A stretch of 7,967 nt of DNA from an uncultured Terrimonas sp. (GCA_946886925.1 CAMPJQ010000109.1:1-7967); one strand, 5' to 3'; counted from the first letter of the stretch, positions 1 to 6,341 are shown. Notes: generated from the sequence alone by a model not told the origin. Translations and numbers: made by a program.

Positions 1-8
1 TAACTGAG

Positions 9-605
9 ATGAGCACAGAGAACATGCTTCAGCCCCAAATAGCAAAGAATGATAAATTAGCCCGTTTGCTAATTGGCATTGTTTCCTTTGTAATATTTAC
101 AGCAATCGTATTGTTAAGCAAAATAAAAATTGAGGCGAACCTGGGGTTTGATGTGCATGTTTTTGCTTTAATAAATGCTTTAATAAACTCCTTTGTATCC
201 GTTTTGCTTATTGCCGGCCTTATTGTGGTAAAACGCCGCAATTATGTTTTACACAAAAAAATAATGCTGGGCACCATTGTTCTTTCCGTACTGTTCCTGG
301 TTTCTTATATCTGCCATCATCTGTTTGCCGGCGAAACAAGGTTTGGCGACCTAAACCATGACGGACTGGTAAGCAATGCAGAAAAATCAGCAACCGGTTC
401 GCTAAGGATTTTCTACTATATTATTCTGGGTACGCATATTCCGCTCGCGGGTATCATTCTGCCCTTTATTTTATTTACCGCTTACAGGGGTTTGGTAGCA
501 GAATTTCCCGCGCATAAAAAAATAGCACGTATTACCTGGCCGGTTTGGCTTTATGTCTCCGTAACAGGGGTACTGGTATATTTATTAATAAGCCCCTATT
601 ATTGA
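9..605 (+). CDS. DUF420 family integral membrane protein with an EF-hand-like loop
   Basis: A 198-residue protein with about five hydrophobic helices, at roughly residues 18-37, 50-74, 86-107, 132-157 and 173-195. The spacing and the histidines at the helix ends (H82 in VLHKK, H103/H104 in ICHH, H143 in THIPLA) fit the DUF420 (PF04238) family. Members of that family are often found near cytochrome oxidase and haem assembly genes; I recall one Staphylococcus member (CtaM) being needed for aa3 oxidase function, but its role here is not shown. The loop between helices 3 and 4 holds residues 114-125, DLNHDGLVSNAE, which fit the 12-position EF-hand calcium loop (D1, N3, D5, G6, V8, E12). No Shine-Dalgarno is visible in the 8 bases before the ATG. 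A TAA occupies the first three bases of the window and could be the stop of an upstream gene, which cannot be confirmed. The family call is fairly sure; the function is not. Confidence 0.88.
   Translation: MSTENMLQPQIAKNDKLARLLIGIVSFVIFTAIVLLSKIKIEANLGFDVHVFALINALINSFVSVLLIAGLIVVKRRNYVLHKKIMLGTIVLSVLFLVSYICHHLFAGETRFGDLNHDGLVSNAEKSATGSLRIFYYIILGTHIPLAGIILPFILFTAYRGLVAEFPAHKKIARITWPVWLYVSVTGVLVYLLISPYY
165..188 (+). repeat. 12-bp tandem duplication inside the DUF420 gene
   Basis: Two adjacent 12-base units, GCTTTAATAAAT then GCTTTAATAAAC, differ only in the last base. They are in frame and encode the repeated peptide ALIN-ALIN (residues 53-60) inside the second membrane helix. This could be a small duplication or simply chance from a hydrophobic low-complexity stretch. 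Confidence 0.6.
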
Positions 606-671
606 TATTGCTATGCTGGTATTGAAAGGATCGCCGGTTGAAATATATAAACGACCTGCGCGGACTATTTA

Positions 672-679
672 TAACTTTG
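672..679 (+). promoter_or_regulatory. Candidate Bacteroidota -7 box (TAACTTTG) before the MBL-fold gene
   Basis: TAACTTTG matches the Bacteroidota sigma-ABfr -7 consensus TAnnTTTG exactly and lies 23 bases before the ATG at 703, in the 97-base gap after the DUF420 gene. Transcription would start near 685-690 and give a very short leader. No TTG/TTTG -33 element is seen at the usual spacing (the nearest TTG, 638-640, is about 31 bases away), so the call rests on one element. Confidence 0.35.
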
Positions 680-702
680 AAGTTTCAATTTAAAAAACCA
701 GG

Positions 703-1698
703 ATGAAGAAACCGGAAAGGATACTGCAATCACGCAATTATAAAAACGGGGCATTTCAAAATTTTTCTGCCACACCGGTAAAGGCAAAAAACAGTTCATG
801 GTATAAGATAATAAAAGATAGTTTTAATCGGCCAAAAGAAATCCGGCCTTTCCGACCCCTTCCATCAATAAAAACGAATATTAAAAACCTCTATTCAGAA
901 AAACCGGTAATTATATGGTTCGGACATTCCTCTTATCTTATTCATGCCAGGGGGAAAAATATTCTTGTAGATCCTGTTTTTAGCGGACATGCCTCACCTG
1001 TGCGCTTTTTGGTTAAAGCTTTTGCAGGTACAGATACATATGCGCCCGATGATTTACCGCCTATAGACCTGATGATTCTTACGCACAATCATTATGATCA
1101 TCTTGATACCCGTACCATTACGCTGCTCAACGCAAAAACCAGCGCCTATTGTGTTCCGCTGGGTGTAGGCGCCAGTTTTCAAAAACTTCATGCTCCTTCT
1201 GTAACAGAATTAGACTGGTGGGAAACAGAACGCATAACAAATGACATTGAAATTACTGCAACACCCGCCAGGCATTTTTCGGGACGCGGGCTGAAAAGAG
1301 GGGGTTCACTCTGGTGTTCTTTTGTTCTTAAGCTCTTCGGCTATACTATTTTTATTGGTGGCGATTCGGGATATGATACACATTTTAAAGAAATAGGAGA
1401 AAAATTCAACGGGTTTGACTTGGCAATCCTTGAATGCGGTCAATACAATACTTCCTGGCCATTTATACACATGATGCCCGAGGAAACCGTACAGGCAAGT
1501 ATAGATCTTAAAGCAAAATGGCTGCTTCCTGTACACTGGGGAAAATTTGCGTTAGCCAATCACCCCTGGAATGAGCCTGTAGGAAGAGCAGTAAAAAAAG
1601 CCACTGAATTAAATGTAAATATTACCACGCCTATAATAGGCGAACCCGTAATTATTAATGAAAATTACCCGGTCAAAGCCTGGTGGAATGATTATTAG
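703..1698 (+). CDS. MBL-fold metal-dependent hydrolase (NAPE-PLD-like, Lactamase_B_2)
   Basis: A 331-residue cytoplasmic protein with no signal peptide. About 65 N-terminal residues precede the fold, which begins at IIWFGHSSYLI (70-80) and NILVDPVF (86-93). The metal site is complete: the HxHxDH motif at H128, H130, D132, H133, then H191 (ARHFSGRG), D221 (GGDSGYD) and H278 (PVHWGKF). The order and spacing, together with the HMMPEE segment (256-261), match bacterial relatives of N-acylphosphatidylethanolamine phospholipase D and other PF12706 members, which usually bind two zinc ions and hydrolyse a phosphodiester or similar bond. The substrate cannot be read from sequence. The ATG at 703 follows an A-rich stretch ending in CCAGG, a weak ribosome-binding signal at best. 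A stem-loop lies 34 bases beyond the stop, and the kinase gene begins 121 bases downstream, so co-transcription is uncertain. Confidence 0.9.
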   Translation: MKKPERILQSRNYKNGAFQNFSATPVKAKNSSWYKIIKDSFNRPKEIRPFRPLPSIKTNIKNLYSEKPVIIWFGHSSYLIHARGKNILVDPVFSGHASPVRFLVKAFAGTDTYAPDDLPPIDLMILTHNHYDHLDTRTITLLNAKTSAYCVPLGVGASFQKLHAPSVTELDWWETERITNDIEITATPARHFSGRGLKRGGSLWCSFVLKLFGYTIFIGGDSGYDTHFKEIGEKFNGFDLAILECGQYNTSWPFIHMMPEETVQASIDLKAKWLLPVHWGKFALANHPWNEPVGRAVKKATELNVNITTPIIGEPVIINENYPVKAWWNDY

Positions 1699-1732
1699 TT
1701 GAACTGCTGAAACTGCATTCATCTTAGATTTT

Positions 1733-1762
1733 ACCATTAATGTACTATGCGTACTTAACGGT
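1733..1762. repeat. Imperfect inverted repeat (stem-loop) between the MBL gene and the kinase
   Basis: The left arm ACCATTAATGTAC (1733-1745) pairs with the right arm GTACTTAACGGT (1751-1762) around the five-base loop TATGC. There is one bulged T (1741) and one A/C mismatch, leaving 11 base pairs. No T-run follows on either strand, so it is not a standard intrinsic terminator. It lies 34 bases after the MBL-fold stop and about 57 bases before the kinase start. It could be an mRNA 3' end structure or a regulator binding site for the two-component operon. Confidence 0.5.
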
Positions 1763-1819
1763 GGGTTAACAATAAAAGAAGCAGTTGGCAACACTTTTTA
1801 AATAATTAAAAACATATTT

Positions 1820-3112
1820 GTGCATATTAATTCTCCCAACCGTTTTGGTATGCGTTCCGCCACTTTAAAATGGATAGTGCTTACAGGCGCTGTTGTTATC
1901 GGGCTTATCATTGCCATCCAGCTATACTGGTTGAACCACATCTACAAATTAGAGCAGAAACAGTTTGATACCAACGCAGTGAAAAGCATTCGCGGACTTT
2001 TTGAGGATATTAATCTTTCAGACATTCCCGGCAGCCATTTACAGCAAATGGTTACCATGCGGCCATCGCGCAATACCTTTGTTGTAAGAATCAATAACCT
2101 ACCGCGTAAAGATACCCTGGTATTTTATTTGACCCGCGAACTGATGGATTTCGACATTTTAACCGAATGCAATGTGGCTTTATATGATAAAACAAAACAG
2201 GATTATATTTTCAGGCAAAATATTCCTTCGCCAGCTTCAGACCCGCCATTGAAGTCCGAAACCTTAGAGGTATATCCGGCAAATTATCATTATATTCTCC
2301 TGCATTTCCCGGACAGGAGCGGGTATATTTTATCGCAAATGAATTTATGGATAATTGGCAGCATTGTTTTGGTGGTGGTACTAATAGGTCTGGCTGTGAG
2401 TATGTTTTATTTCTACAAACAAAAGTTCCTCATAGAAATACAAAAAGACTTCGTAAATAATTTTACGCATGAATTTAAAACGCCCCTGGCAGTAATGAAA
2501 ATAGCTTCGGAGGTATTGGCGCAGCCCGGTATAATAAATCAACCCGACCGAATGGAAAAATACACCACCATTATTTCGCACGAAACAGAACACCTGCAAA
2601 ACCAGGTAGAACAATTATTAAAAATGGCGGTGTCGGAACAAAATGAACTTCGTGTAAAAATGGAATCTATCCCGGTAAAGGAACTTATTGATCAGGCGAT
2701 ATCCAAGCTGCAACCCATGGTTGAAGCGGAAAAGGCAAAGATTGAAATTAAAATTGAGGATGATGATATTGTTATTAAGGCCGATAAAACACATCTTGAA
2801 CTGGCCATTGTTAACCTCATCGAAAATGGAATAAAGTATTCCCGTACTCCTTTAATAATTATTGAAGCGGGAAAATACGGATCGGAAAGTTATATATCGG
2901 TAAAAGACAATGGCGTAGGGATTGATAAAAAATACTTTAAGAATATCTTTAAGAAATTTTACCGGGTACCCACAGGCGATGTACATAATGTAAAAGGATT
3001 TGGGTTAGGCCTGAATTTTGTTAAAAAAATAGTAGATGCCCATAACGGAAGAATTGTTGTAAACAGCGTGCCCGGTATCGGCACAGAATTTAAAATTATT
3101 TTACCAGCATAA
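1820..3112 (+). CDS. Two-component sensor histidine kinase (HisKA + HATPase_c, no HAMP)
   Basis: A 430-residue inner-membrane kinase. Helix 1 (about 16-37) and helix 2 (about 174-199) enclose a periplasmic sensor region of about 135 residues with no family I recognise. The HisKA phosphoacceptor is H217 in THEFKTPL. The ATPase domain has the N box around N332/N336 (LIENGIKYS), the G1 box DNGVGID (363-369), the F box near KKFYRV (378-383) and the G2 box GFGLGLNF (393-400). Only about 10 residues separate helix 2 from HisKA, so there is no HAMP domain, a layout common in Bacteroidota kinases such as RprX. The start is uncertain. GTG at 1820 has an AT-rich upstream region. ATG at 1850 would remove 10 residues and begin MRSATLKW just before helix 1, which fits the family better, but a short ACC/GGT hairpin precedes it. 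The stop lies 11 bases before the response regulator, its evident partner. Confidence 0.95.
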   Translation: MHINSPNRFGMRSATLKWIVLTGAVVIGLIIAIQLYWLNHIYKLEQKQFDTNAVKSIRGLFEDINLSDIPGSHLQQMVTMRPSRNTFVVRINNLPRKDTLVFYLTRELMDFDILTECNVALYDKTKQDYIFRQNIPSPASDPPLKSETLEVYPANYHYILLHFPDRSGYILSQMNLWIIGSIVLVVVLIGLAVSMFYFYKQKFLIEIQKDFVNNFTHEFKTPLAVMKIASEVLAQPGIINQPDRMEKYTTIISHETEHLQNQVEQLLKMAVSEQNELRVKMESIPVKELIDQAISKLQPMVEAEKAKIEIKIEDDDIVIKADKTHLELAIVNLIENGIKYSRTPLIIIEAGKYGSESYISVKDNGVGIDKKYFKNIFKKFYRVPTGDVHNVKGFGLGLNFVKKIVDAHNGRIVVNSVPGIGTEFKIILPA

Positions 3113-3123
3113 ATACTTTTATC

Positions 3124-3816
3124 ATGCAACCGAAGGCCAGGGTTTTACTCGCTGAAGATGATCTGTCGCTGGGTTATGTTATTAAGGATAACCTGGAGCA
3201 GGAAGGCTATAATGTATTGCTTTGTGCAGATGGAGAACAGGCGCTGCAATACTTTCAAAAGAGTGAGTTTGACATTTGCCTTTTAGATGTAATGATGCCT
3301 GCCAGGGATGGTTTTAGTGTGGCAAAAAAAATCCGCCAGAAAAGTGATCTCATACCGATTTTATTTATTACGGCTAAATCAATGGAGGAAGATAAGCTGA
3401 AAGGGTTTACAAGCGGAGCCGACGACTATATTACCAAGCCATTCAGTATGAAAGAACTATTGATGCGGATGGAAGTATTCTTACGCCGAACAAAAAAACT
3501 ATTCTCCGATGAGGCGCAGGAATATGAACTGGGTAAAATGCACTTTTCGTATACCGATCTTAAAATCTATAACGGCGAAGAAGTTTCCAATTTAACACAG
3601 AAAGAAGCCGACCTGCTGAAATTTTTATGTGAACATCCCAATCATATTTTAAAAAGGGATGAAGTATTGCTGAATGTATGGGGAAAGGATGATTATTTTC
3701 TGGGCAGAAGCATGGACGTTTTTGTTACCAAGCTCCGAAAGCACTTTAAAAATGATGATTCAGTTAATCTTGAAACCATACACGGCGTAGGATTCCGGCT
3801 TAATATCCCCGCTTAG
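3124..3816 (+). CDS. OmpR/PhoB-type response regulator, partner of the upstream kinase
   Basis: A 230-residue two-domain regulator. The receiver domain (about 5-120) has the acidic pocket E11, D12, D13, the phosphoacceptor D55 (LLDVMMP), switch residues T83 and Y102, and K105 in the conserved KPF. The C-terminal winged-helix DNA-binding domain (Trans_reg_C, about 133-228) includes LTQKEADLLKFL (157-168), the recognition-helix region RSMDVFVTKLRKHF (195-208) and the closing hairpin HGVGFRLNIP (220-229). All key residues are intact. It begins 11 bases after the kinase stop, so the two are surely co-transcribed and are a cognate pair; the pair resembles the RprX/RprY type of Bacteroidota by layout, but I cannot confirm orthology. 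No neighbour stands out as the obvious target gene. Confidence 0.96.
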   Translation: MQPKARVLLAEDDLSLGYVIKDNLEQEGYNVLLCADGEQALQYFQKSEFDICLLDVMMPARDGFSVAKKIRQKSDLIPILFITAKSMEEDKLKGFTSGADDYITKPFSMKELLMRMEVFLRRTKKLFSDEAQEYELGKMHFSYTDLKIYNGEEVSNLTQKEADLLKFLCEHPNHILKRDEVLLNVWGKDDYFLGRSMDVFVTKLRKHFKNDDSVNLETIHGVGFRLNIPA

Positions 3817-3838
3817 TTTTTGTTGGGCATTATTGTAG

Positions 3839-3856
3839 TGCATACTGCCGTATGCA
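3839..3856. repeat. Perfect 7-bp inverted repeat after the response regulator gene
   Basis: TGCATAC (3839-3845) and GTATGCA (3850-3856) are perfect reverse complements around a four-base TGCC spacer, 22 bases after the regulator stop. No T-run follows, so it is not a classical terminator. It lies 29 bases upstream of a TAnnTTTG box, where a DNA-binding protein could act as operator or activator for the DUF1003 gene. A plain mRNA hairpin is the alternative. Confidence 0.5.
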
Positions 3857-3885
3857 TGCGCGATAATCTTTCCTGAGTTTTTCCC

Positions 3886-3893
3886 TAAGTTTG
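3886..3893 (+). promoter_or_regulatory. Candidate Bacteroidota -7 box (TAAGTTTG) before the DUF1003 gene
   Basis: TAAGTTTG fits TAnnTTTG exactly and lies 24 bases before the ATG at 3918, the right distance for a short leader. A clear -33 TTG element at 19-23 bases upstream is missing; that region instead holds GC-rich sequence just after the inverted repeat. This favours a separate, possibly activator-dependent promoter for the DUF1003 gene, but the evidence is a single motif. Confidence 0.35.
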
Positions 3894-3917
3894 ATAAGGC
3901 ATCCTTAAAAGAAGTAT

Positions 3918-4613
3918 ATGAACAGAACATGCTTTATCAGTAAGAAAGAATACCCGGACGAAGAACTGGTGTCGGGTTCCCAGCTCAGAAAGCCTTTATA
4001 TGATTTTATAAGGGAGCGGCATCCGGGTTTTAACGACAAAAGCAATATTTCAGCAGATGCATTGCAGAACCAGCGTAAAATGTATATTGAGCTCCTGCTG
4101 CGCCAGGAAATTGGCGAATTAACGGATGCTGAAAAAGAAGTGGTAAGCAGTATAATGGATAACCAGATTCTTTCGGAAAATATCGCTTTGCAATCTGCAG
4201 GAAAAAGCCGCCCTGGTGAAAAGCTGGCCGATCGTGTGGCGGCATTTGGCGGAAGCTGGACCTTTATCTCCATATTCTTTTCTCTGTTGCTTACCTGGAT
4301 GGGCGTTAACATATACTTGTTGCATAACAGGGGGTTTGATCCCTATCCGTTTATATTGCTCAATTTGGTGCTGTCGTGCCTGGCCGCAATACAGGCACCT
4401 ATTATTATGATGAGCCAGAACAGGCAGGAAGCCAAGGACCGGGCAAGAGGAGAACACGATTATAAGATCAATCTTAAAGCAGAACTGGAAATTCGTCTCC
4501 TTCATGAAAAAATTGATCATTTACTGCTTGATCAAAACAGGAAGCTGCTCGAAATACAACAAACACAAAACGATATGTTCAGCCGCATAGCCAAAAAATT
4601 AGAAGCGCAATAG
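3918..4613 (+). CDS. DUF1003 family membrane protein
   Basis: A 231-residue protein. An N-terminal soluble part (1-100) begins CFISKKEYPDEEL with a lone cysteine (C5), which may be the remnant of a metal-binding start; it is followed by a charged helical region. The DUF1003 (PF06210) core starts at PGEKLADRVAAFGGSW (99-114), with two membrane helices (about 112-134 and 143-165) joined by the conserved FDPYPFILLN, then AAIQAPIIMMSQNRQ (156-170) and KDRARGEHDYKINLKAELEI (173-192). The C-terminus (about 185-228) is a likely cytoplasmic coiled coil. The biochemical role of DUF1003 proteins is unknown to me. The ATG at 3918 has no Shine-Dalgarno. The gene sits 101 bases after the response regulator with a promoter-like box between, so it is probably its own unit. 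The 137 bases downstream (4614-4750) show no clear terminator or promoter. Confidence 0.93.
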   Translation: MNRTCFISKKEYPDEELVSGSQLRKPLYDFIRERHPGFNDKSNISADALQNQRKMYIELLLRQEIGELTDAEKEVVSSIMDNQILSENIALQSAGKSRPGEKLADRVAAFGGSWTFISIFFSLLLTWMGVNIYLLHNRGFDPYPFILLNLVLSCLAAIQAPIIMMSQNRQEAKDRARGEHDYKINLKAELEIRLLHEKIDHLLLDQNRKLLEIQQTQNDMFSRIAKKLEAQ

Positions 4614-4750
4614 AGGTAACGAAAAAAAATGGAATGAGCGGCAGAACAGCAGTGGGTTTTGCACGTAAAAAGACAGCATAATGTAATCAAACGCCATTCT
4701 TATAATAAACCCGGTATCGCACAGCTTACACTTTACACATAATCGCTTTC

Positions 4751-5530
4751 ATGAAAAGAATATTTCTTACCGCATTCATAAGCATACTAACGGCAACACT
4801 TGTGCGATCCCAGCAAAAAATTGCTACAGGAAGCACAACAAAATCTTTCAGGGTACTTGCCCTTTTTGAAAACGGGGGACATCATCTTCAGTTTACCAAT
4901 GCAGCGCAATTGTGGCTGGATTCGCTTGCGGCCAAAAAAAAGTTTATTATAGATTACATTACTAAAACTGATACGATAAACGAAGCTGTACTTAACAGTT
5001 ACCAACTTTTCCTTCAGCTTGATTATCCACCGTATGGCTGGACGGAAAAGGCGCAGTACGCATTTATTAAATACATAGAACAAGGCAGGGGAGGATGGAT
5101 TGGTTTGCATCATGCAAGTTTGCTGGGCAGTTTTGACGGGTATAGTATGTGGCCATGGTTTTATCATTTCATGGGCGGCATTCAATTTAAGAACTATATA
5201 CCAGCATTTGCCAGCGCACAGGTGCATATTGAAGATACTTCACATCCTTGTGTAAAAGGAGTTCCGAAAACTTTTAGCATACAAAACGAAGAATGGTATA
5301 CTTATGATAAAAGTGCCCGGCCCAATGTGCATGTGATTGCATCGGTTGATGAAAAAAGTTATGCGCCTGATTCGCCTGTAAAAATGGGTGATCATCCTGT
5401 AATATGGACAAACGATCATTACCCGGCCAAAAATATCTACATCTTCATGGGCCATTCTCCCAGTCTCTTCAAAAATGTAGCGTATACTATTCTTTTGGAG
5501 AATGCTATCTTATGGGCTTCACAAAAATAA
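4751..5530 (+). CDS. Exported ThuA-domain protein
   Basis: A 259-residue protein with a Sec-type signal peptide: MKR, a hydrophobic core at residues 4-18, and probable cleavage near residues 20-22 (VRS-QQ). There is no lipobox cysteine. The rest is a single ThuA (PF06283) domain, a class I glutamine-amidotransferase-like fold. It shows RVLALFENGGHH (34-45), GGWIGLHHA (114-122), HPCVKGVPKTF (165-175), NEEWYTYD (179-186), GDHPVIWT (213-220) and the closing IFMGH (231-235). Bacteroidota carry many periplasmic ThuA proteins, generally linked to sugar metabolism; the reaction of most is not established, and no carbohydrate gene lies nearby to narrow the substrate. The start at 4751 places the signal peptide correctly. 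A strong terminator follows at 5565-5598. Confidence 0.92.
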   Translation: MKRIFLTAFISILTATLVRSQQKIATGSTTKSFRVLALFENGGHHLQFTNAAQLWLDSLAAKKKFIIDYITKTDTINEAVLNSYQLFLQLDYPPYGWTEKAQYAFIKYIEQGRGGWIGLHHASLLGSFDGYSMWPWFYHFMGGIQFKNYIPAFASAQVHIEDTSHPCVKGVPKTFSIQNEEWYTYDKSARPNVHVIASVDEKSYAPDSPVKMGDHPVIWTNDHYPAKNIYIFMGHSPSLFKNVAYTILLENAILWASQK

Positions 5531-5564
5531 CCCGGCACTGTTTTTTTGAATAAACATCGGGCGC

Positions 5565-5598
5565 GTATACCTGTGTAACTTACAGGTATACACTTTTT
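5565..5598 (+). terminator. Intrinsic terminator after the ThuA-domain gene
   Basis: A perfect 10-bp stem, GTATACCTGT (5565-5574) with ACAGGTATAC (5582-5591), encloses a seven-base loop and is followed two bases later by five Ts (5594-5598). It starts 34 bases after the stop at 5530 and is the clearest terminator in the window. It separates the ThuA gene from the DoxX-like gene. Confidence 0.8.
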
Positions 5599-5650
5599 GC
5601 AGGATAACCCGCCAATTGCTATTCAGTAAAAAAATTACATACCAAACAGA

Positions 5651-5679
5651 ACGGCTATACGCAGTTCAGAAATAGCCGT
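5651..5679. repeat. 8-bp inverted repeat upstream of the DoxX-like gene
   Basis: ACGGCTAT (5651-5658) and ATAGCCGT (5672-5679) are perfect reverse complements around a 13-base spacer. No T-run follows. The repeat sits between the ThuA terminator and the ATG at 5743, about 63 bases before it, so it may be an operator or a 5' leader structure of the DoxX-like gene. No convincing TAnnTTTG box is seen in this gap. Confidence 0.5.
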
Positions 5680-5742
5680 GCAAAATATAATCACTTATTC
5701 TTAAAGAAATGAACTAACTTGATACCACTAAAAGCTCTTTTT

Positions 5743-6144
5743 ATGATACACCTAACGATATCCCGCATAGCCATATGGCTTCTGGCCATTGTTATGATTA
5801 TCTTCGGCATTCTGCATTTCACCAATCCAACCGGAATGCTCAATTATGTGCCGTTGTATCTTCCAAGAGGAATAGTATGGGTTTATTTGGTTGGCATTGC
5901 TTTTATCCTTGCCGCTATAGCCTTTATTAGCAACCGTTACGTATCTCTTGCCGGCTACCTCCTGGCTGTTTTATTAATTGCGTTTGTAGTACTCATTCAC
6001 ATCCCAAATCATTTAAATTCAGGTACTCCCGAATTGAGGCAGTTAGCGTTGGTTAATGCACTAAAAGATACTGCCATAGCCGGGTTTGCCATGTATATTG
6101 CCAGTATTGCAAGGCATCAGCGCTTAACTGAATCTGACAAGTAA
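5743..6144 (+). CDS. DoxX-like small four-helix membrane protein
   Basis: Counted from ATG 5743 the protein has 133 residues and four hydrophobic helices, at about 5-25, 43-63, 66-88 and 105-124. The segment FGILHFTNPTGMLNYVPLYLPRG (21-43) and the following VWVYLVGIAFILAA resemble the 'FGxxHF...VPxxxPxGxxWVYxTG' pattern of DoxX-family proteins in Bacteroidota. DoxX relatives are thought to have membrane redox-linked roles; none is proven for this branch. The frame also opens at TTG 5719 (8 extra residues), but ATG 5743 puts the first helix next to the N-terminus as expected and TTG starts are rare, so I prefer ATG. There is no Shine-Dalgarno at either. The stop TAA is followed directly by ATG of the short frame at 6145. 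Confidence 0.85.
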   Translation: MIHLTISRIAIWLLAIVMIIFGILHFTNPTGMLNYVPLYLPRGIVWVYLVGIAFILAAIAFISNRYVSLAGYLLAVLLIAFVVLIHIPNHLNSGTPELRQLALVNALKDTAIAGFAMYIASIARHQRLTESDK

Positions 6145-6297
6145 ATGCCGGCCCTAATAATCCCTAATTCCTTTTACCATCAACAACTTCACTTACACAT
6201 GTCCGTAGGTGCAGGCAGCATCGGAATGCCAATGATAAGAGCAATCAACGCTGCAGGGCATAAAGCGCAGGCCCGAATGCTTTTTAGTGCTTTATGA
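6145..6297 (+). pseudogene. Possible remnant of a Rossmann-fold (NmrA / hydroxyacid dehydrogenase-like) N-terminus
   Basis: An uninterrupted 50-codon frame begins with ATG immediately after the DoxX stop; an internal ATG at 6199 would give 32 residues. From that ATG the peptide reads VGAGSIGMPMIRAINAAGHK, then AQARM. This closely resembles the dinucleotide-binding opening of NmrA-like NAD(P)-binding proteins or of 3-hydroxyisobutyrate dehydrogenase-type enzymes (GxGxxGxPMxRxxxxAGHxxxxxxR). The frame stops at 6297, far short of any functional enzyme of these families, and nothing after it continues the fold. A deletion-generated gene relic is the best reading. A chance small frame or a genuine 50-residue protein cannot be excluded. 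Confidence 0.4.
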
Positions 6298-6300
6298 ACC

Positions 6301-6341
6301 GTGAGAAGGGAGCCCTCTTTCACCTTTCCCCTCTCACTTTT
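6301..6341 (+). terminator. Stem-loop with T-run between the convergent genes
   Basis: GTGAGAAGGGA (6301-6311) pairs with TCCCCTCTCAC (6327-6337) with one A/C mismatch, a 15-base loop, and TTTT at 6338-6341. It fits a terminator for plus-strand transcription from the DoxX-like gene. There is no matching T-run for the minus strand. A second, AT-only inverted repeat, ATAAAA (6346-6351) and TTTTAT (6358-6363), lies just beyond and is too weak to call alone, but could help end minus-strand transcription from the protease. Confidence 0.5.

Noticed and set aside
703..1698. Calling the MBL-fold protein an AHL lactonase, beta-lactamase or RNase
   Set aside because: The overall motif order (VDPVF, ARHFSGRG, GGDSGYD, HMMPEE, PVHWGKF) is that of NAPE-PLD-like Lactamase_B_2 proteins; RNase-specific beta-CASP motifs are absent.
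3905..4520. Several overlapping minus-strand frames (up to 135 codons) opposite the DUF1003 gene
   Set aside because: The plus-strand DUF1003 family match is strong over the whole length, and the antisense peptides look compositionally random; shadows.
4614..4750. A promoter in the gap before the ThuA gene (TTTTG at 4657-4661 as -33)
   Set aside because: No TAnnTTTG box is found at the right spacing; the TATAAT-like bases nearby are not a known Bacteroidota housekeeping element.
4787..5227. A 146-codon minus-strand frame opposite the ThuA gene
   Set aside because: It is antisense to a clear ThuA domain with conserved motifs and shows no family features of its own.
5531..5560. CCCG...CGGG with an inner TGTTT...AAACA as another hairpin just after the ThuA stop
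   Set aside because: The arms are only 4-5 bases with unpaired bases between them, and the perfect 10-bp terminator immediately downstream explains the region better.
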